64,000 nt of DNA from an uncultured Oscillospiraceae bacterium (GCA_900546265.1 URCA01000004.1:62001-126000), one strand, 5' to 3'. Positions 26,279 to 34,689 are shown, counted from the first letter of the stretch. Notes: generated by a model not told the origin, from the letters alone. Made by a program: numbers and translations.

Positions 26279-27481
26279 ATGCTGGAGATCACCGGCACCC
26301 ACAACACCGCCAAGGTGTTTATCGATACGATTGACGAAACCGCGCGGGAACAGATCCGCACCATGTGCAGCCAGGACTATCTGGCGGATTCCCGCATCCG
26401 CATCATGCCCGATACCCATGCGGGCAAGGGCTGCACCATCGGCACCACTATGACTCTGCATGGCCGGGTGGTGCCCAATATGGTGGGGGTAGATATCGGC
26501 TGCGGCATGGAGGTCGCCGTTCTGGAGGAAAAGCAGCTGGATTTGGAGGCTCTCGATCGCTTGATTTACGCCGCCATTCCCGCCGGGATGGAGGTGCGCG
26601 GCCAGCCTCACCCCTATCTGGAGGAGATCGATCTCCGCGCGCTGCGCTGCTTCGGGGAAATCAACGAGCACCGCGCCCGTCACTCCATCGGCACGCTCGG
26701 CGGCGGCAACCACTTTATCGAGGTGGATCGGGATGATGAGGGTGTCCTGTATCTGGTCGTCCACTCGGGCAGCCGCCATCTGGGCACCGAGGTGGCGGAG
26801 TGGTACCAGCGGGAGGGCTATCGCGCCCTCTCCGGCGGCAGCCAGCGCCAGATCGAGGAGCTAATCGCCGCGCTGAAGTCGGCAGGGCGGTCCGAGGAGA
26901 TCGAGGGCCGGATCCGGGAGATCAAAACCCGCCGGCCTGCCGGCGCGGTCGCGCCGGAGCTGGCCTATGTGGAGGGGGCGCTGTTTGACGACTATATCCA
27001 CGATATGAAGCTGACCCAGCGCTTCGCCCTTCTCAACCGCAAGGCCATTGTGGATGAAATCGTCCGGGGCCTGGGTCTCACGGTGCGGGAAAACTTTACC
27101 ACCATTCATAACTACATCGATACCGACGCCATGATTCTGCGCAAGGGCGCGGTTTCCGCCTGCCGAGGCGAACGCCTGATCATCCCCATCAATATGCGGG
27201 ACGGCAGCCTGATTGGCATCGGGAAGGGCAACGAGGACTGGAACTGCTCCGCCCCTCACGGCGCGGGCCGGCTGATGAGCCGCCACGCCGCGGCGGCCGC
27301 CTTTACGGTGGAGGAGTTTCAGCGCGCCATGGAGGGCGTTTACACCACCTCTGTCGGCCGCGCCACCCTGGACGAATGCCCCATGGCCTATAAAGGGATG
27401 GAGGCCATTGTCGACAACATCGGCCCCACCGCGTCCATTGAAAAAATCATCCGCCCCATCTACAATTTCAAGGCGGGATAA
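26279..27481 (+). CDS. rtcB: RNA-splicing ligase RtcB
   Basis: This is a 400-residue cytoplasmic enzyme behind AAAGGAGAGAGAG. RtcB joins RNA 2',3'-cyclic phosphate or 3'-phosphate ends to 5'-OH ends using GTP and Mn2+. Visible active-site blocks are MPDTHAGKGCTIG, VGVDIGCGM (metal-binding Asp and Cys), GTLGGGNHFIEVD, VHSGSRHLG, and CSAPHGAGRLMSR with the His that is guanylylated (about residue 325). It is shorter than E. coli-type RtcB with its larger inserts, as is common in Firmicutes. In the operon with a Ro60-like protein and an RlaP-type nucleotidyltransferase it forms an RNA-repair set; no RtcA cyclase is present. Confidence 0.95.
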   Translation: MLEITGTHNTAKVFIDTIDETAREQIRTMCSQDYLADSRIRIMPDTHAGKGCTIGTTMTLHGRVVPNMVGVDIGCGMEVAVLEEKQLDLEALDRLIYAAIPAGMEVRGQPHPYLEEIDLRALRCFGEINEHRARHSIGTLGGGNHFIEVDRDDEGVLYLVVHSGSRHLGTEVAEWYQREGYRALSGGSQRQIEELIAALKSAGRSEEIEGRIREIKTRRPAGAVAPELAYVEGALFDDYIHDMKLTQRFALLNRKAIVDEIVRGLGLTVRENFTTIHNYIDTDAMILRKGAVSACRGERLIIPINMRDGSLIGIGKGNEDWNCSAPHGAGRLMSRHAAAAAFTVEEFQRAMEGVYTTSVGRATLDECPMAYKGMEAIVDNIGPTASIEKIIRPIYNFKAG

Positions 27482-27492
27482 GGGGGAAAATC

Positions 27493-28268
27493 ATGCGGGA
27501 TCGCATTTTGCATCAGCTGCAGCAGCTGGAAAAAACAGAAGGCATCACCATTCTGCACGCCGTCGAATCGGGCAGCCGCGCTTGGGGCTTTCCCTCGCCC
27601 GACAGCGATTACGATGTGCGTTTCATCTACGTCCGGTCCTGTGAGGCCTACCTGAGGCTGGAAAAGCGCCGGGATGTGCTGGAGCTTCCCATCGACGAGG
27701 AGCTGGATATCAGCGGCTGGGATTTGGATAAGGCCCTGCGCCTGCTCCATGGATCCAACCCCACGCTCTTCGAATGGTGCCAGTCGCCCATCGTCTACAA
27801 AACCACGCCGCTTTCCTGCCCACGATACACGCCTATTTTGCCGATAAATCCGGCCTGTGGCATTATTTGAGCACCGCCGAGGGTAACTATCGGGAATATT
27901 TGAAAGGGGAGAGGGTGCGGGTCAAGAAGTATTTTTACGTCATCCGCCCCCTGCTGGCCTGCCGTTGGATTCTGGAGAACCATACGCCGCCGCCCATGCG
28001 CTTTACCGATCTGGCGGATACCCAGCTCGAGCCGGCGCTGCGTCCGGTCGTGCGGGAGCTGCTGCGGATAAAGATGGCCGCGCCGGAGGTGGAGGAGATG
28101 CCCCGGATCGACGCGCTCAACGCCTTTATTGAAGACAATCTGCCCCGACTGCGCGCGCGAATCGAAGCGCTGCCGCGGGAAACCCCGCCGGACTGGGCGC
28201 CGCTCAACGCGTTGTTTCTGTCGGCAGTATACTCGGCTGGCAACCCCACCATCAAGGCCCGTTCATAA
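27493..28268 (+). pseudogene. RlaP-type nucleotidyltransferase, interrupted by a frameshift
   Basis: The N-terminal 100 codons carry the pol-beta nucleotidyltransferase motif VESGSRAWGFPSPDSDYDVR (GS plus DxD) and match the RlaP/COG3541 (PF10127) family, seen in RNA-repair operons. The frame then runs out at 27870. The rest of the protein (AYFADKSGLWHYLSTAEGNY to the stop at 28268) continues in the -1 frame. The switch falls near 27800-27830, where the zero frame gives nonsense after YKTT while the other frame gives FLPTIHAYF. This equals a 1-nt deletion. No canonical slippery heptamer is present, so programmed shifting is unlikely; mutation or an assembly indel are the options. It starts 11 bp after rtcB. 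Confidence 0.75.
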
Positions 28269-28271
28269 AAG

Positions 28272-28314
28272 GCACCCCGCGTTTCGCTCACAGGCCGAAA
28301 CGCGGGGTGCTTTA
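28272..28314. terminator. Strong bidirectional terminator
   Basis: A perfect 15-bp stem (GCACCCCGCGTTTCG at 28272-28286 with its complement at 28296-28310) encloses a 9-nt loop. It is followed by TTTACTCTTTT on the plus strand and CTTTTATG on the minus strand. It ends both the RNA-repair operon and the small minus-strand gene. Confidence 0.88.
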
Positions 28315-28554
28315 CTCTTTTATGGCGGCGTGCCGCTGTTCCAGACAGGCAAGCAGAGCGTCCAGTCCCTCCTGGGTCAACGGAAATTCCTGCGCCTCGC
28401 CCGGTTCGGCCTTCTCGAAGCAGATATCCGTCGTCCACGTCCACAGGCGCAGCGTCTCTCCCTCCGGCGCGACGCGGAACCGCAGGCCGTCCTTGCTGCC
28501 GGTATAGACGTTGTCATTTGTAAAAAAATCGAGATGGGTGCATTCGAACATCAC
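28312..28554 (-). CDS. Small protein of unknown function (79-80 residues)
   Basis: The 80-residue product is acidic, with no signal peptide or membrane segment; it reads MMFECTHLDFFTNDNVYTGS at the start and has a helical C-terminus (QEGLDALLACLEQRHAAIKE). I recognise no family. Start may be GTG 28554 or the adjacent ATG 28551; GGAAAGG lies about 10 bp upstream. It is supported as a real gene by a well-formed SigA promoter (28585-28613) and a shared terminator directly at its stop. It is monocistronic and could be a small sensor or adaptor, but nothing shows which. Confidence 0.6.
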   Translation of the reverse strand: MMFECTHLDFFTNDNVYTGSKDGLRFRVAPEGETLRLWTWTTDICFEKAEPGEAQEFPLTQEGLDALLACLEQRHAAIKE

Positions 28555-28584
28555 ATTCAGGCCTTTCCGTTGGTTCTTTTCCTA

Positions 28585-28613
28585 AGTATAGCGAAAAAAT
28601 GCGAAATGTGCAA
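28585..28613 (-). promoter_or_regulatory. SigA-type promoter of the 80-residue gene
   Basis: Read on the minus strand: TTGCAC (complement of 28608-28613), 17-bp spacer, TATACT (complement of 28585-28590). The spacer contains GCGAAATGT, resembling the operator motif at 34731, 34896 and 35075. Confidence 0.7.
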
Positions 28614-28704
28614 GAAGGAATGAACGCTCCGCCCGTTGGACATACTAGAGCAAAATCGGCAATTGCCCATATCGCGGCAATCCGAATGGGAAGAAGGGGT
28701 GTCC

Positions 28705-30216
28705 ATGGATTATCCGTCGATATGGCAGGAGTATAAAATGCCGCCGCTGCCGCCGGAGGCACTTCCAGAGCGGCTGGAGGGGAAAACCAGCGTGCTGATT
28801 ATCGGCAGCGGCATGTGCGGCCTGCTGACCGCCTGCCGGCTGGTGGAAAAGGGCGTGACCGACATTTGTGTGGTGGACGCGGACGAGCTGTGCGCCGGCG
28901 CCACCTCGCATACCACCGCTAAAATTACCGCCCAGCACGAGCTGATTTACGACAAGCTGCTGCGGGGACTGGGCCGGGAGAAAGCTTGGCTGTACGCGCA
29001 TATCCATCAGGATGCGGTGGAGGAATACGCCGCTTTGGCCGGCCGTCTCGGCGCCGACTGCGAATTCCATCGCTGTTCCTCCGTGCTGTATGCCGCCCAC
29101 AGCGATAACCGGCGCAAGCTGGAGCAGGAGCGGGACGCCTGTCTGCGCCTGGGGCTTCCGGTCGTCATGGAAAAGCAGACAGAGCTGCCCTTCGCCGTGG
29201 CGGGCAGTCTGTGGCTGGCGGATCAAGCCTGCTTCCACCCGCTGAAATTTGTCGGCAGCCTGCTTGTCTGGCTGGCGGAGCAGGGGGTACGCTTTTATCC
29301 GCACGCCGAGGCCCTGCACCCTAAGGACGGCTGGCGGGACGGGCTGGTGCATACCAGCCGGGGAGAGGTGAAGGCCGATACCGTGGTGGTGACCACCCGG
29401 TTCCCCTTCATGGATAAGCCCGGGTTCTATTTCGCCCGAATCTGGCAGGAGCGTTCCTATGTGCTGGCCCTCAAAAACGTGCCCGCCATGGAGCATATGT
29501 ATTTGGGTGTGGACGAGCCCGCCTACTCCTTCCGCCCCTGGAGCCAGGGGATTCTGCTGGGCGGCGGAAGCCACAAAGCGGGTCACGAGGGCAAGCGGCG
29601 GCATTTTGAAGAGCTGGAGGCGGCCAGCGGCGTCTGGTATCCCCATCGGGAGACGGCGGCCCGGTGGTCGGCCCAGGACTGCATGACCCACGACGGGGTG
29701 CCGTATATCGGCCGATACCGCCAGGCGGAAGGGAGCCTTTCCTCCCGGGTGTTCGTGGCCACCGGCTTCAACAAATGGGGGATGAGCGGCAGCATGGTGG
29801 CGGCCAACCTGCTCAGCGACGATATTTTAAACCGGAGTAGCGACGCGGCGGAAGTCTTTTCCCCCTCCCGGTTCAATCCAGGGATGAAAGCCAAAAGCTT
29901 CCTGGTGGAGACCACCGATATGCTGGCCAATTTTATCGGCGGCTATGTGGAACTGGCGGCCGACACCACCGGCTCCCTGCCGCCCGGGGAGGGCCGTATC
30001 CTCACCGTGGACGGCAAACGGGTCGGCGCGTATAAGGACACCGACGGGACGGTGTACACGGTCAATCCCATCTGCAGCCATATGGGCTGCGTGCTGGAAT
30101 GGAACCGGGACGAGAATTCCTGGGATTGCCCCTGTCACGGCTCCCGGTACGACTACACCGGCCGGCTGCTCAGCGGCCCGGCCATTCAGCCGCTGGAAAC
30201 CAACGCGGCCGAATAG
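28705..30216 (+). CDS. FAD-dependent oxidoreductase with C-terminal Rieske [2Fe-2S] domain
   Basis: This is a 503-residue cytoplasmic protein. I chose ATG 28705 because GAAGAAGGGG lies just upstream; a TTG at 28636 would add 23 residues. The N-terminal DAO-type FAD fold starts TSVLIIGSGMCGLLTACRLV (GxGxxG), with DADELCAGATSHTTAKIT near the flavin and FVATGFNKWGMSGSM at the end of the FAD domain. The Rieske ligands are CSHMGC (about 456) and CPCHGSRYD (about 475). This architecture is common in Clostridia and Bacilli, resembling glycine-oxidase-like flavoproteins with a Rieske tail. Substrate is unknown. It stands alone between the RNA-repair island and the spore genes. Confidence 0.9.
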   Translation: MDYPSIWQEYKMPPLPPEALPERLEGKTSVLIIGSGMCGLLTACRLVEKGVTDICVVDADELCAGATSHTTAKITAQHELIYDKLLRGLGREKAWLYAHIHQDAVEEYAALAGRLGADCEFHRCSSVLYAAHSDNRRKLEQERDACLRLGLPVVMEKQTELPFAVAGSLWLADQACFHPLKFVGSLLVWLAEQGVRFYPHAEALHPKDGWRDGLVHTSRGEVKADTVVVTTRFPFMDKPGFYFARIWQERSYVLALKNVPAMEHMYLGVDEPAYSFRPWSQGILLGGGSHKAGHEGKRRHFEELEAASGVWYPHRETAARWSAQDCMTHDGVPYIGRYRQAEGSLSSRVFVATGFNKWGMSGSMVAANLLSDDILNRSSDAAEVFSPSRFNPGMKAKSFLVETTDMLANFIGGYVELAADTTGSLPPGEGRILTVDGKRVGAYKDTDGTVYTVNPICSHMGCVLEWNRDENSWDCPCHGSRYDYTGRLLSGPAIQPLETNAAE

Positions 30217-30224
30217 CGGTTTTC

Positions 30225-30264
30225 CAAAGCCGGCTGCATGGCACGCGGCTTTGCGGATATACTA
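30225..30264 (+). promoter_or_regulatory. SigG-like forespore promoter and small hairpin before spoVAC
   Basis: GCATG at 30236-30240, a 17-bp gap, then TATACTA at 30258-30264. The SigG consensus is GHATR at -35 and CATNHTA at -10, so only the first base of -10 differs. An overlapping 8-bp hairpin (CAAAGCCG at 30225, CGGCTTTG at 30246) could weakly terminate the previous gene. SpoVA genes are known SigG targets. Confidence 0.55.
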
Positions 30265-30294
30265 TGGTAGAAAATACAGAGAGGGGAATGCATC

Positions 30295-30741
30295 TTGGAG
30301 GTAACGGGACAGGAATACCGGCAGATGAACAAAAAGGTGGCGCCCAAGTCACCGGTTTTTACCAACTGCCTGAAAGCGTTTTTGATCGGCGGAGGCATCT
30401 GCACCCTGGCAGAGGTCATCGTGCAGCTGCTGCAGACCTATGCGGGCATGGAGCAGAAGGAGGCCCGGCTCGTCGGCTCCATCGCGCTGATCTTCCTGAG
30501 CATCCTGCTGACCGGTCTGAACGTCTACGATAATATCGCCAAACATGCGGGCGCGGGCACGCTGGTGCCCATCACCGGCTTCGCCAATGCCGTCGCGGCC
30601 CCGGCCATCGAATTCAAAACGGAGGGCCTCGTCCTGGGCCTGGCGGCCAAGATGTTCACCATCGCCGGGCCGGTGCTGGTGTACGGCATCACCACGTCCA
30701 TCGCGTATGGGCTGATCCTGTATATTTTGTCGTTGTTTTAG
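30295..30741 (+). CDS. spoVAC: Stage V sporulation protein AC
   Basis: This is a 148-residue inner-membrane protein from TTG 30295, with AGAGGGG upstream. It is SpoVAC by its hydrophobic pattern and landmarks: FLIGGGICTLAEVIVQLLQT, GLNVYDNIAKHAGAGTLVPI, TGFANAVAAPAIEFKTEG and VLGLAAKMFTIAGPVLVYG. SpoVA proteins form the channel that loads calcium dipicolinate into the forespore and releases it at germination; SpoVAC is a mechanosensitive channel component. It is followed 11 bp later by spoVAD. No spoVAE gene follows in this cluster. Confidence 0.92.
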   Translation: MEVTGQEYRQMNKKVAPKSPVFTNCLKAFLIGGGICTLAEVIVQLLQTYAGMEQKEARLVGSIALIFLSILLTGLNVYDNIAKHAGAGTLVPITGFANAVAAPAIEFKTEGLVLGLAAKMFTIAGPVLVYGITTSIAYGLILYILSLF

Positions 30742-30752
30742 GAGGGACCGTC

Positions 30753-31763
30753 ATGCCGGAAAGAAAAGGCCAGTTCACCGTTACTCTGTCCAGCCGCCCT
30801 ACCATTCTGGGCTATGCCTCCGTGGTGGGAAAAAAGGAGGGCGAGGGGCCGTTGGGCCGCTATTTTGACTATATATTTGAGGACACGACTCTGGGGGAGA
30901 AGACCTGGGAAAAGGCGGAGAGCGCGCTGCAGCGGGAGGCGTTCACCCGCGCACTGGACAAGGCGGGGATGTCCCCCTCCCAGGTCAATTATCTGTTCGC
31001 GGGCGATCTGCTGAACCAGAACGTCGCCTCCACCTTCGGGCTGCGGGAATACAATGTCCCGCTGTTCGGCCAGTTCGGGGCCTGCTCCACCATGGCGCAG
31101 ACGCTCGGCATGTCGGCCATCTTTGTGGACAGCGGGGCGGCGGATGTCTGCTGCGCCGTGACCTCCTCCCACTTCTGTTCGGCAGAGCGGCAGTTCCGCT
31201 TCCCGCTGGAATATGGCGGGCAGCGCCCGCCTACATCCCAGTGGACGGCCACGGCCTCCGGCGCCGCGGTGGTGGGCATGGGCGGCAGCGGCGTGCACAT
31301 CGCGGCGGTCTGCGGCGGAAGGGTGACCGACTTCGGCATCACCGACGCCAACAACATGGGCGCGGCCATGGCGCCGGCGGCGGCGGACACCATCTTCAAT
31401 TTCCTGCAGGACACGTCCACCTCCCCCGACGACTACGATCTCATTGTCACCGGCGACCTGTCCAGCGTGGGAGGCGAGCTGCTGTGCGAGCTGCTCAGCC
31501 GCAAAGGCGTCAATCTTGGTAAGAATTACACCGACTGCGGGCTGCTGATTTATGACCGCAACAAGCAGGACGTTCACGCCGGCGGTTCGGGCTGCGGCTG
31601 CTCGGCGGCGGTGCTCAATTCGTATATTCTCAGCAAAATGGAGCGCAAGGAGCTGAACAGCGTGCTGTTCATCGGCACCGGCGCCCTGATGTCTCCCACC
31701 TCCTCCCAGCAGGGAGAGAGCATCCCGGGCATTGCCCATCTGGTGCATCTGGTCACGGCATAA
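30753..31763 (+). CDS. spoVAD: Stage V sporulation protein AD
   Basis: This is a 336-residue protein behind AGGAGGG. It has the thiolase-like fold of SpoVAD: SRPTILGYASVVGKKEGEGP, FAGDLLNQNVASTFGLRE, FGQFGACSTMAQTL with the thiolase-type cysteine, SSHFCSAERQFRFPLEYG and GSGCGCSAA. SpoVAD binds dipicolinic acid for transport into the spore. It is the last gene of a two-gene operon with spoVAC and is closed by a strong terminator 5 bp after its stop. A SpoVAE partner would have to be encoded elsewhere. Confidence 0.93.
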   Translation: MPERKGQFTVTLSSRPTILGYASVVGKKEGEGPLGRYFDYIFEDTTLGEKTWEKAESALQREAFTRALDKAGMSPSQVNYLFAGDLLNQNVASTFGLREYNVPLFGQFGACSTMAQTLGMSAIFVDSGAADVCCAVTSSHFCSAERQFRFPLEYGGQRPPTSQWTATASGAAVVGMGGSGVHIAAVCGGRVTDFGITDANNMGAAMAPAAADTIFNFLQDTSTSPDDYDLIVTGDLSSVGGELLCELLSRKGVNLGKNYTDCGLLIYDRNKQDVHAGGSGCGCSAAVLNSYILSKMERKELNSVLFIGTGALMSPTSSQQGESIPGIAHLVHLVTA

Positions 31764-31767
31764 AAAG

Positions 31768-31804
31768 CGGCCGGCGTACAAAGGTACGCCGGCCGTGCGT
31801 GGTT
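31768..31804. terminator. Bidirectional terminator after spoVAD
   Basis: A 12-bp perfect stem (CGGCCGGCGTAC at 31768-31779 with GTACGCCGGCCG at 31784-31795) has an AAAG loop. GGTTTT follows on the plus strand and GCTTTTT on the minus strand. It separates spoVAD from the convergent GH20 gene. Confidence 0.85.
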
Positions 31805-33667
31805 TTAGAGCAGACCCGCGGTGGCGATCCGCGTCCAGATGTTGCAGCTGATGGGATCCGGACTGCCGTCCTCCGTCCGGCAGTCGAAATAAAGACGCTC
31901 CTCCTCCAGCTCCTCCAGACGGGGCAGGGACCCCTCGGCGTAGGCGGCCACCCGGGCGGCGGCGGTTTTGCACCGCTGGATCATCCCGCCGACGCGGATG
32001 TCCTGCACCTCGAAGCCGAAGGGCTTGTTTTCCCGCATCCACTGCGTCTCGAGCGCCCTGCGGAAGTCTTCGGCGGCGGCCGTCACGGCGGGCAGGGTTT
32101 CCCGGGCCAGCCGGGCCAAGGCCGCCTTGTCTCCCGCGTCGTAAGCGGCCTTGAGCTGCAGCCCGATTTCACTCTTCAGGGACAGCACCCGGCATAAAGC
32201 GGCCAGCGTGTCGAACAGATAAGCGTAGGCTCCGGCCGCCGCGCCGGCTGTGGCCAGCCGCTCGGCAGTCTCGGCATAATAGGCGTTGTAGCCCGGCTGG
32301 ACATGCTTGTCGAACAACCCGCAGAGCACATCCTGAAACAGCAGGTATTTACAGGCGTTCAGCCCCATGGCGCGGGAATCGGTGAGCGGGACGTTGGGAG
32401 CCTCCAGCAGGCGGAACGCCTCTAGAGCCGCGCCGGTACAGGTTTTCAGCCGCTTGGCCAGCTGTTCGTCGGTCACTTCTCCATGGAAGTTGACCTCTGC
32501 GAAAAGCTGCAGCACCGGAAGAATGGCGAACAGGCTGGTTTCCCCGCCGTTGTCTCCCCAGGCGGTGGCAAAAACCTGCCCAATGCCGTTGTCTGCACAG
32601 GCGGATAGCGCCATGCGGGACACCCGCAGGCTGTGTTCCAGGCTGGGGGCGTAGCCCGTCCATTTCCACGCGCCGCCCGCAAATAGAACCGGGTTGGGGA
32701 ACCGGAGATGCTTCTTGCAGTTGGCGTCGTACACCTCCTGGCTGGTGGCGTAGTAATCCCAGTAGACCAGCTCCACCCCTTCGGGCACCAGCTGGAGCTT
32801 CTCGGGCGGAATGGCCTCCTCGGTGTTGTAGCCGCCGCCTACCAGATGAAAGAACATATCGCTCCACATCATCGGGGTGAAGCCGTTCTCCCGGCAGATG
32901 GCGCATACCTTGTCCAGATGGCGGCACATCAGGGAGAAGCTGTCCGCCGGGCCGTGTATGTCCCGGTACCGGCCCCGGCCCAGATGGGCGGCCTCGTCCA
33001 TGCCGATATGGATGCGCCTGCTGCGGAAGAGCCGCCGGCAGGCGCCGATCATGTCGGCGATTAACGCATAGGTGCGCTCATCGTCGGCCAGCAGAATGTC
33101 GTCAATGTCCCGGATGTCCCGATACGCGTCCCACTGCAGGGCCGATTGGAGATGGGCCAGCGTCTGGATGCACGGAACCAGCTCGATCCCGAAGCTGCTG
33201 GCATACTCGTCCAGCTCCCGCAGCTCCGTTTCCGTATACCGTCCCCGCATATAGCCGAAATAGGGCTGCCCTTCCACCGTATAGGTGTCCTCGGTGTACA
33301 GCATCAGGGTGTTGTGCCCCATCAAGGCCAGCTGCCGGATCAGCGTCTTGAGCGTCGGCAGGGAGGCCACTGCGTTGCGGGAGCAGTCCAGCATCAGGCC
33401 GTTGGTGGAAAAGCGGGGCGTTTCCAGCAGGGTGAAGCGGTCGAGATGGCTGTTTTCCACGGCCAAGCCGACACCCCGGTATAGAAAAGCCGGCTCCGAA
33501 TACCGGATACAGATCCGGTTGCCCGCCTTTTTCACCTCCACCCCGTGTAAATCCTCGATATGCGCGGTGTATACCTCTACGCCGCCTTTGGCGTAGTGGA
33601 TGCCGAGAGCGTCGTAGATTTCTTGCAGGGGGCGGCTGCCCGCCATGGTGCTGCTGGCGACATGCAT
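31805..33667 (-). CDS. GH20 family beta-N-acetylhexosaminidase, cytoplasmic (second copy)
   Basis: This is a 620-residue leaderless enzyme. Start ATG at 33667 is preceded by AAAGGGAGAATCC; the open frame beyond it overlaps the GH18 gene. Layout matches the GH20 at 13618: FSTNGLMLDCSRNAVASLPT, YTVEGQPYFGYMRGRYTE, ELVPCIQTLAHLQ, the catalytic pair in RIHIGMDEAAHLGRGRYRD, and LFAGGAWKWTGYAPS. The two copies are well diverged, suggesting different preferences, for example GlcNAc versus GalNAc or different linkages. It is the second gene of a minus-strand operon, 20 bp after GH18. It likely trims oligosaccharides imported by the divergent transporter genes. Confidence 0.88.
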   Translation of the reverse strand: MHVASSTMAGSRPLQEIYDALGIHYAKGGVEVYTAHIEDLHGVEVKKAGNRICIRYSEPAFLYRGVGLAVENSHLDRFTLLETPRFSTNGLMLDCSRNAVASLPTLKTLIRQLALMGHNTLMLYTEDTYTVEGQPYFGYMRGRYTETELRELDEYASSFGIELVPCIQTLAHLQSALQWDAYRDIRDIDDILLADDERTYALIADMIGACRRLFRSRRIHIGMDEAAHLGRGRYRDIHGPADSFSLMCRHLDKVCAICRENGFTPMMWSDMFFHLVGGGYNTEEAIPPEKLQLVPEGVELVYWDYYATSQEVYDANCKKHLRFPNPVLFAGGAWKWTGYAPSLEHSLRVSRMALSACADNGIGQVFATAWGDNGGETSLFAILPVLQLFAEVNFHGEVTDEQLAKRLKTCTGAALEAFRLLEAPNVPLTDSRAMGLNACKYLLFQDVLCGLFDKHVQPGYNAYYAETAERLATAGAAAGAYAYLFDTLAALCRVLSLKSEIGLQLKAAYDAGDKAALARLARETLPAVTAAAEDFRRALETQWMRENKPFGFEVQDIRVGGMIQRCKTAAARVAAYAEGSLPRLEELEEERLYFDCRTEDGSPDPISCNIWTRIATAGLL

Positions 33668-33687
33668 AATGGATTCTCCCTTTCGTG

Positions 33688-34689
33688 TTAACGCAATGCG
33701 TTGGCCATGACCCGTACCAGGCCATGATCCTCGTCGTAGCTGTATTCCCAAATCATGATGCCGGCGATGCCGCTTTCCCGGACCAGACGGCACTTCTGCC
33801 GGAGGGACTCCTCGTCCTCGTAGGTGATGAACGTGTCCCCGTTGAACAGATAGGGGGCCTTGGCATCGTCGTCCCAATAGCGGGTATAGCCCTGTTTGTC
33901 CACATAGTCCCGCATCAGCTGGGTGTAGCCGGGTCCGTAATCGCTCCCTTCTCCGGAAAAGGCGTGCAGGCCGTGATTCTCGTCCTGCACGTGCTTCCAT
34001 TGACGGGAGTAAAAGGCGGCGCCGATGATGATTTTGTCCAACGGCACGCCGTGGCGGTGAAACACCTCGATGTTTTCCGCCGCGCTGCCCTCGGTTTCCC
34101 TGTCCGTGGCCATGGGATAGGCGCAGGCATGGTGCATGGTGTAAGGGTTGTTGGCATTGATGTCGTAGGTCATCAAATTGACGTAATCGAGATAGGCGAC
34201 CGATTCGCTCAGCTCCGTTATCTGGAAATACCAGGTTTTGCAGCCCGCCGCAATGGACAGGGTACGGTGCCCCTCCAGCTTATCCAGCTCCTCCCGCAGC
34301 GCTTTCAGCAGCAGAGTGTGCCGGTGCCTTTCGGTGGGGTCGCCGTTTACCGTGGGGTATTCCCAGTCGATGTCCAGGCCGTCAAAGCCGTAAGCTTTCA
34401 CGGCACCGGCCAAGTTGACCGCCAGGGCCCGGATGTCCGCCTCGGTGCGGGTGCCCGCCGGAAATCCGCCGTTTTCACCGCTGGCGGTGGTGAGGATCAA
34501 ACGAATGCCGGGATTCACACGGCGGATGTCCGCCATTCGTTTTAGGTTGGTCAGTTCGTCCAGGCATACCTGCGTGCCGTCCACCCGACCGAAGCCGATA
34601 TACACGATGTCCAGCAGCCGGATGTCCTCTTCCGTCAGCATGGGGATCGCCTTGTTCGTGCAGTAGGTAGCGAGAAGGGGCTTGTTCAT
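33688..34689 (-). CDS. GH18 family glycosidase, cytoplasmic
   Basis: This is a 333-residue enzyme without a signal peptide. ATG at 34689 has GAGGT upstream. The GH18 barrel is evident from YIGFGRVDG, LILTTASGENGGF, the catalytic DGLDIDWEYP (DxxDxDxE, about residues 102-111, Glu as acid), YVNLMTYDINAN, and IGAAFYSRQW, with IMIWEYSYD at the last strand. Family members cleave chitin-type or N-glycan chitobiose bonds (chitinase or endo-beta-N-acetylglucosaminidase). Being cytoplasmic and paired with a GH20, it probably processes imported GlcNAc-containing oligosaccharides. First gene of the minus-strand operon; its leader contains operator-like site S1. Confidence 0.88.
   Translation of the reverse strand: MNKPLLATYCTNKAIPMLTEEDIRLLDIVYIGFGRVDGTQVCLDELTNLKRMADIRRVNPGIRLILTTASGENGGFPAGTRTEADIRALAVNLAGAVKAYGFDGLDIDWEYPTVNGDPTERHRHTLLLKALREELDKLEGHRTLSIAAGCKTWYFQITELSESVAYLDYVNLMTYDINANNPYTMHHACAYPMATDRETEGSAAENIEVFHRHGVPLDKIIIGAAFYSRQWKHVQDENHGLHAFSGEGSDYGPGYTQLMRDYVDKQGYTRYWDDDAKAPYLFNGDTFITYEDEESLRQKCRLVRESGIAGIMIWEYSYDEDHGLVRVMANALR

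Noticed and set aside
27790..27830. Programmed -1 ribosomal frameshifting in the RlaP-type gene
   Set aside because: No X-XXY-YYZ heptamer or downstream stimulatory structure is visible at the switch, so mutation or sequence error is more likely.
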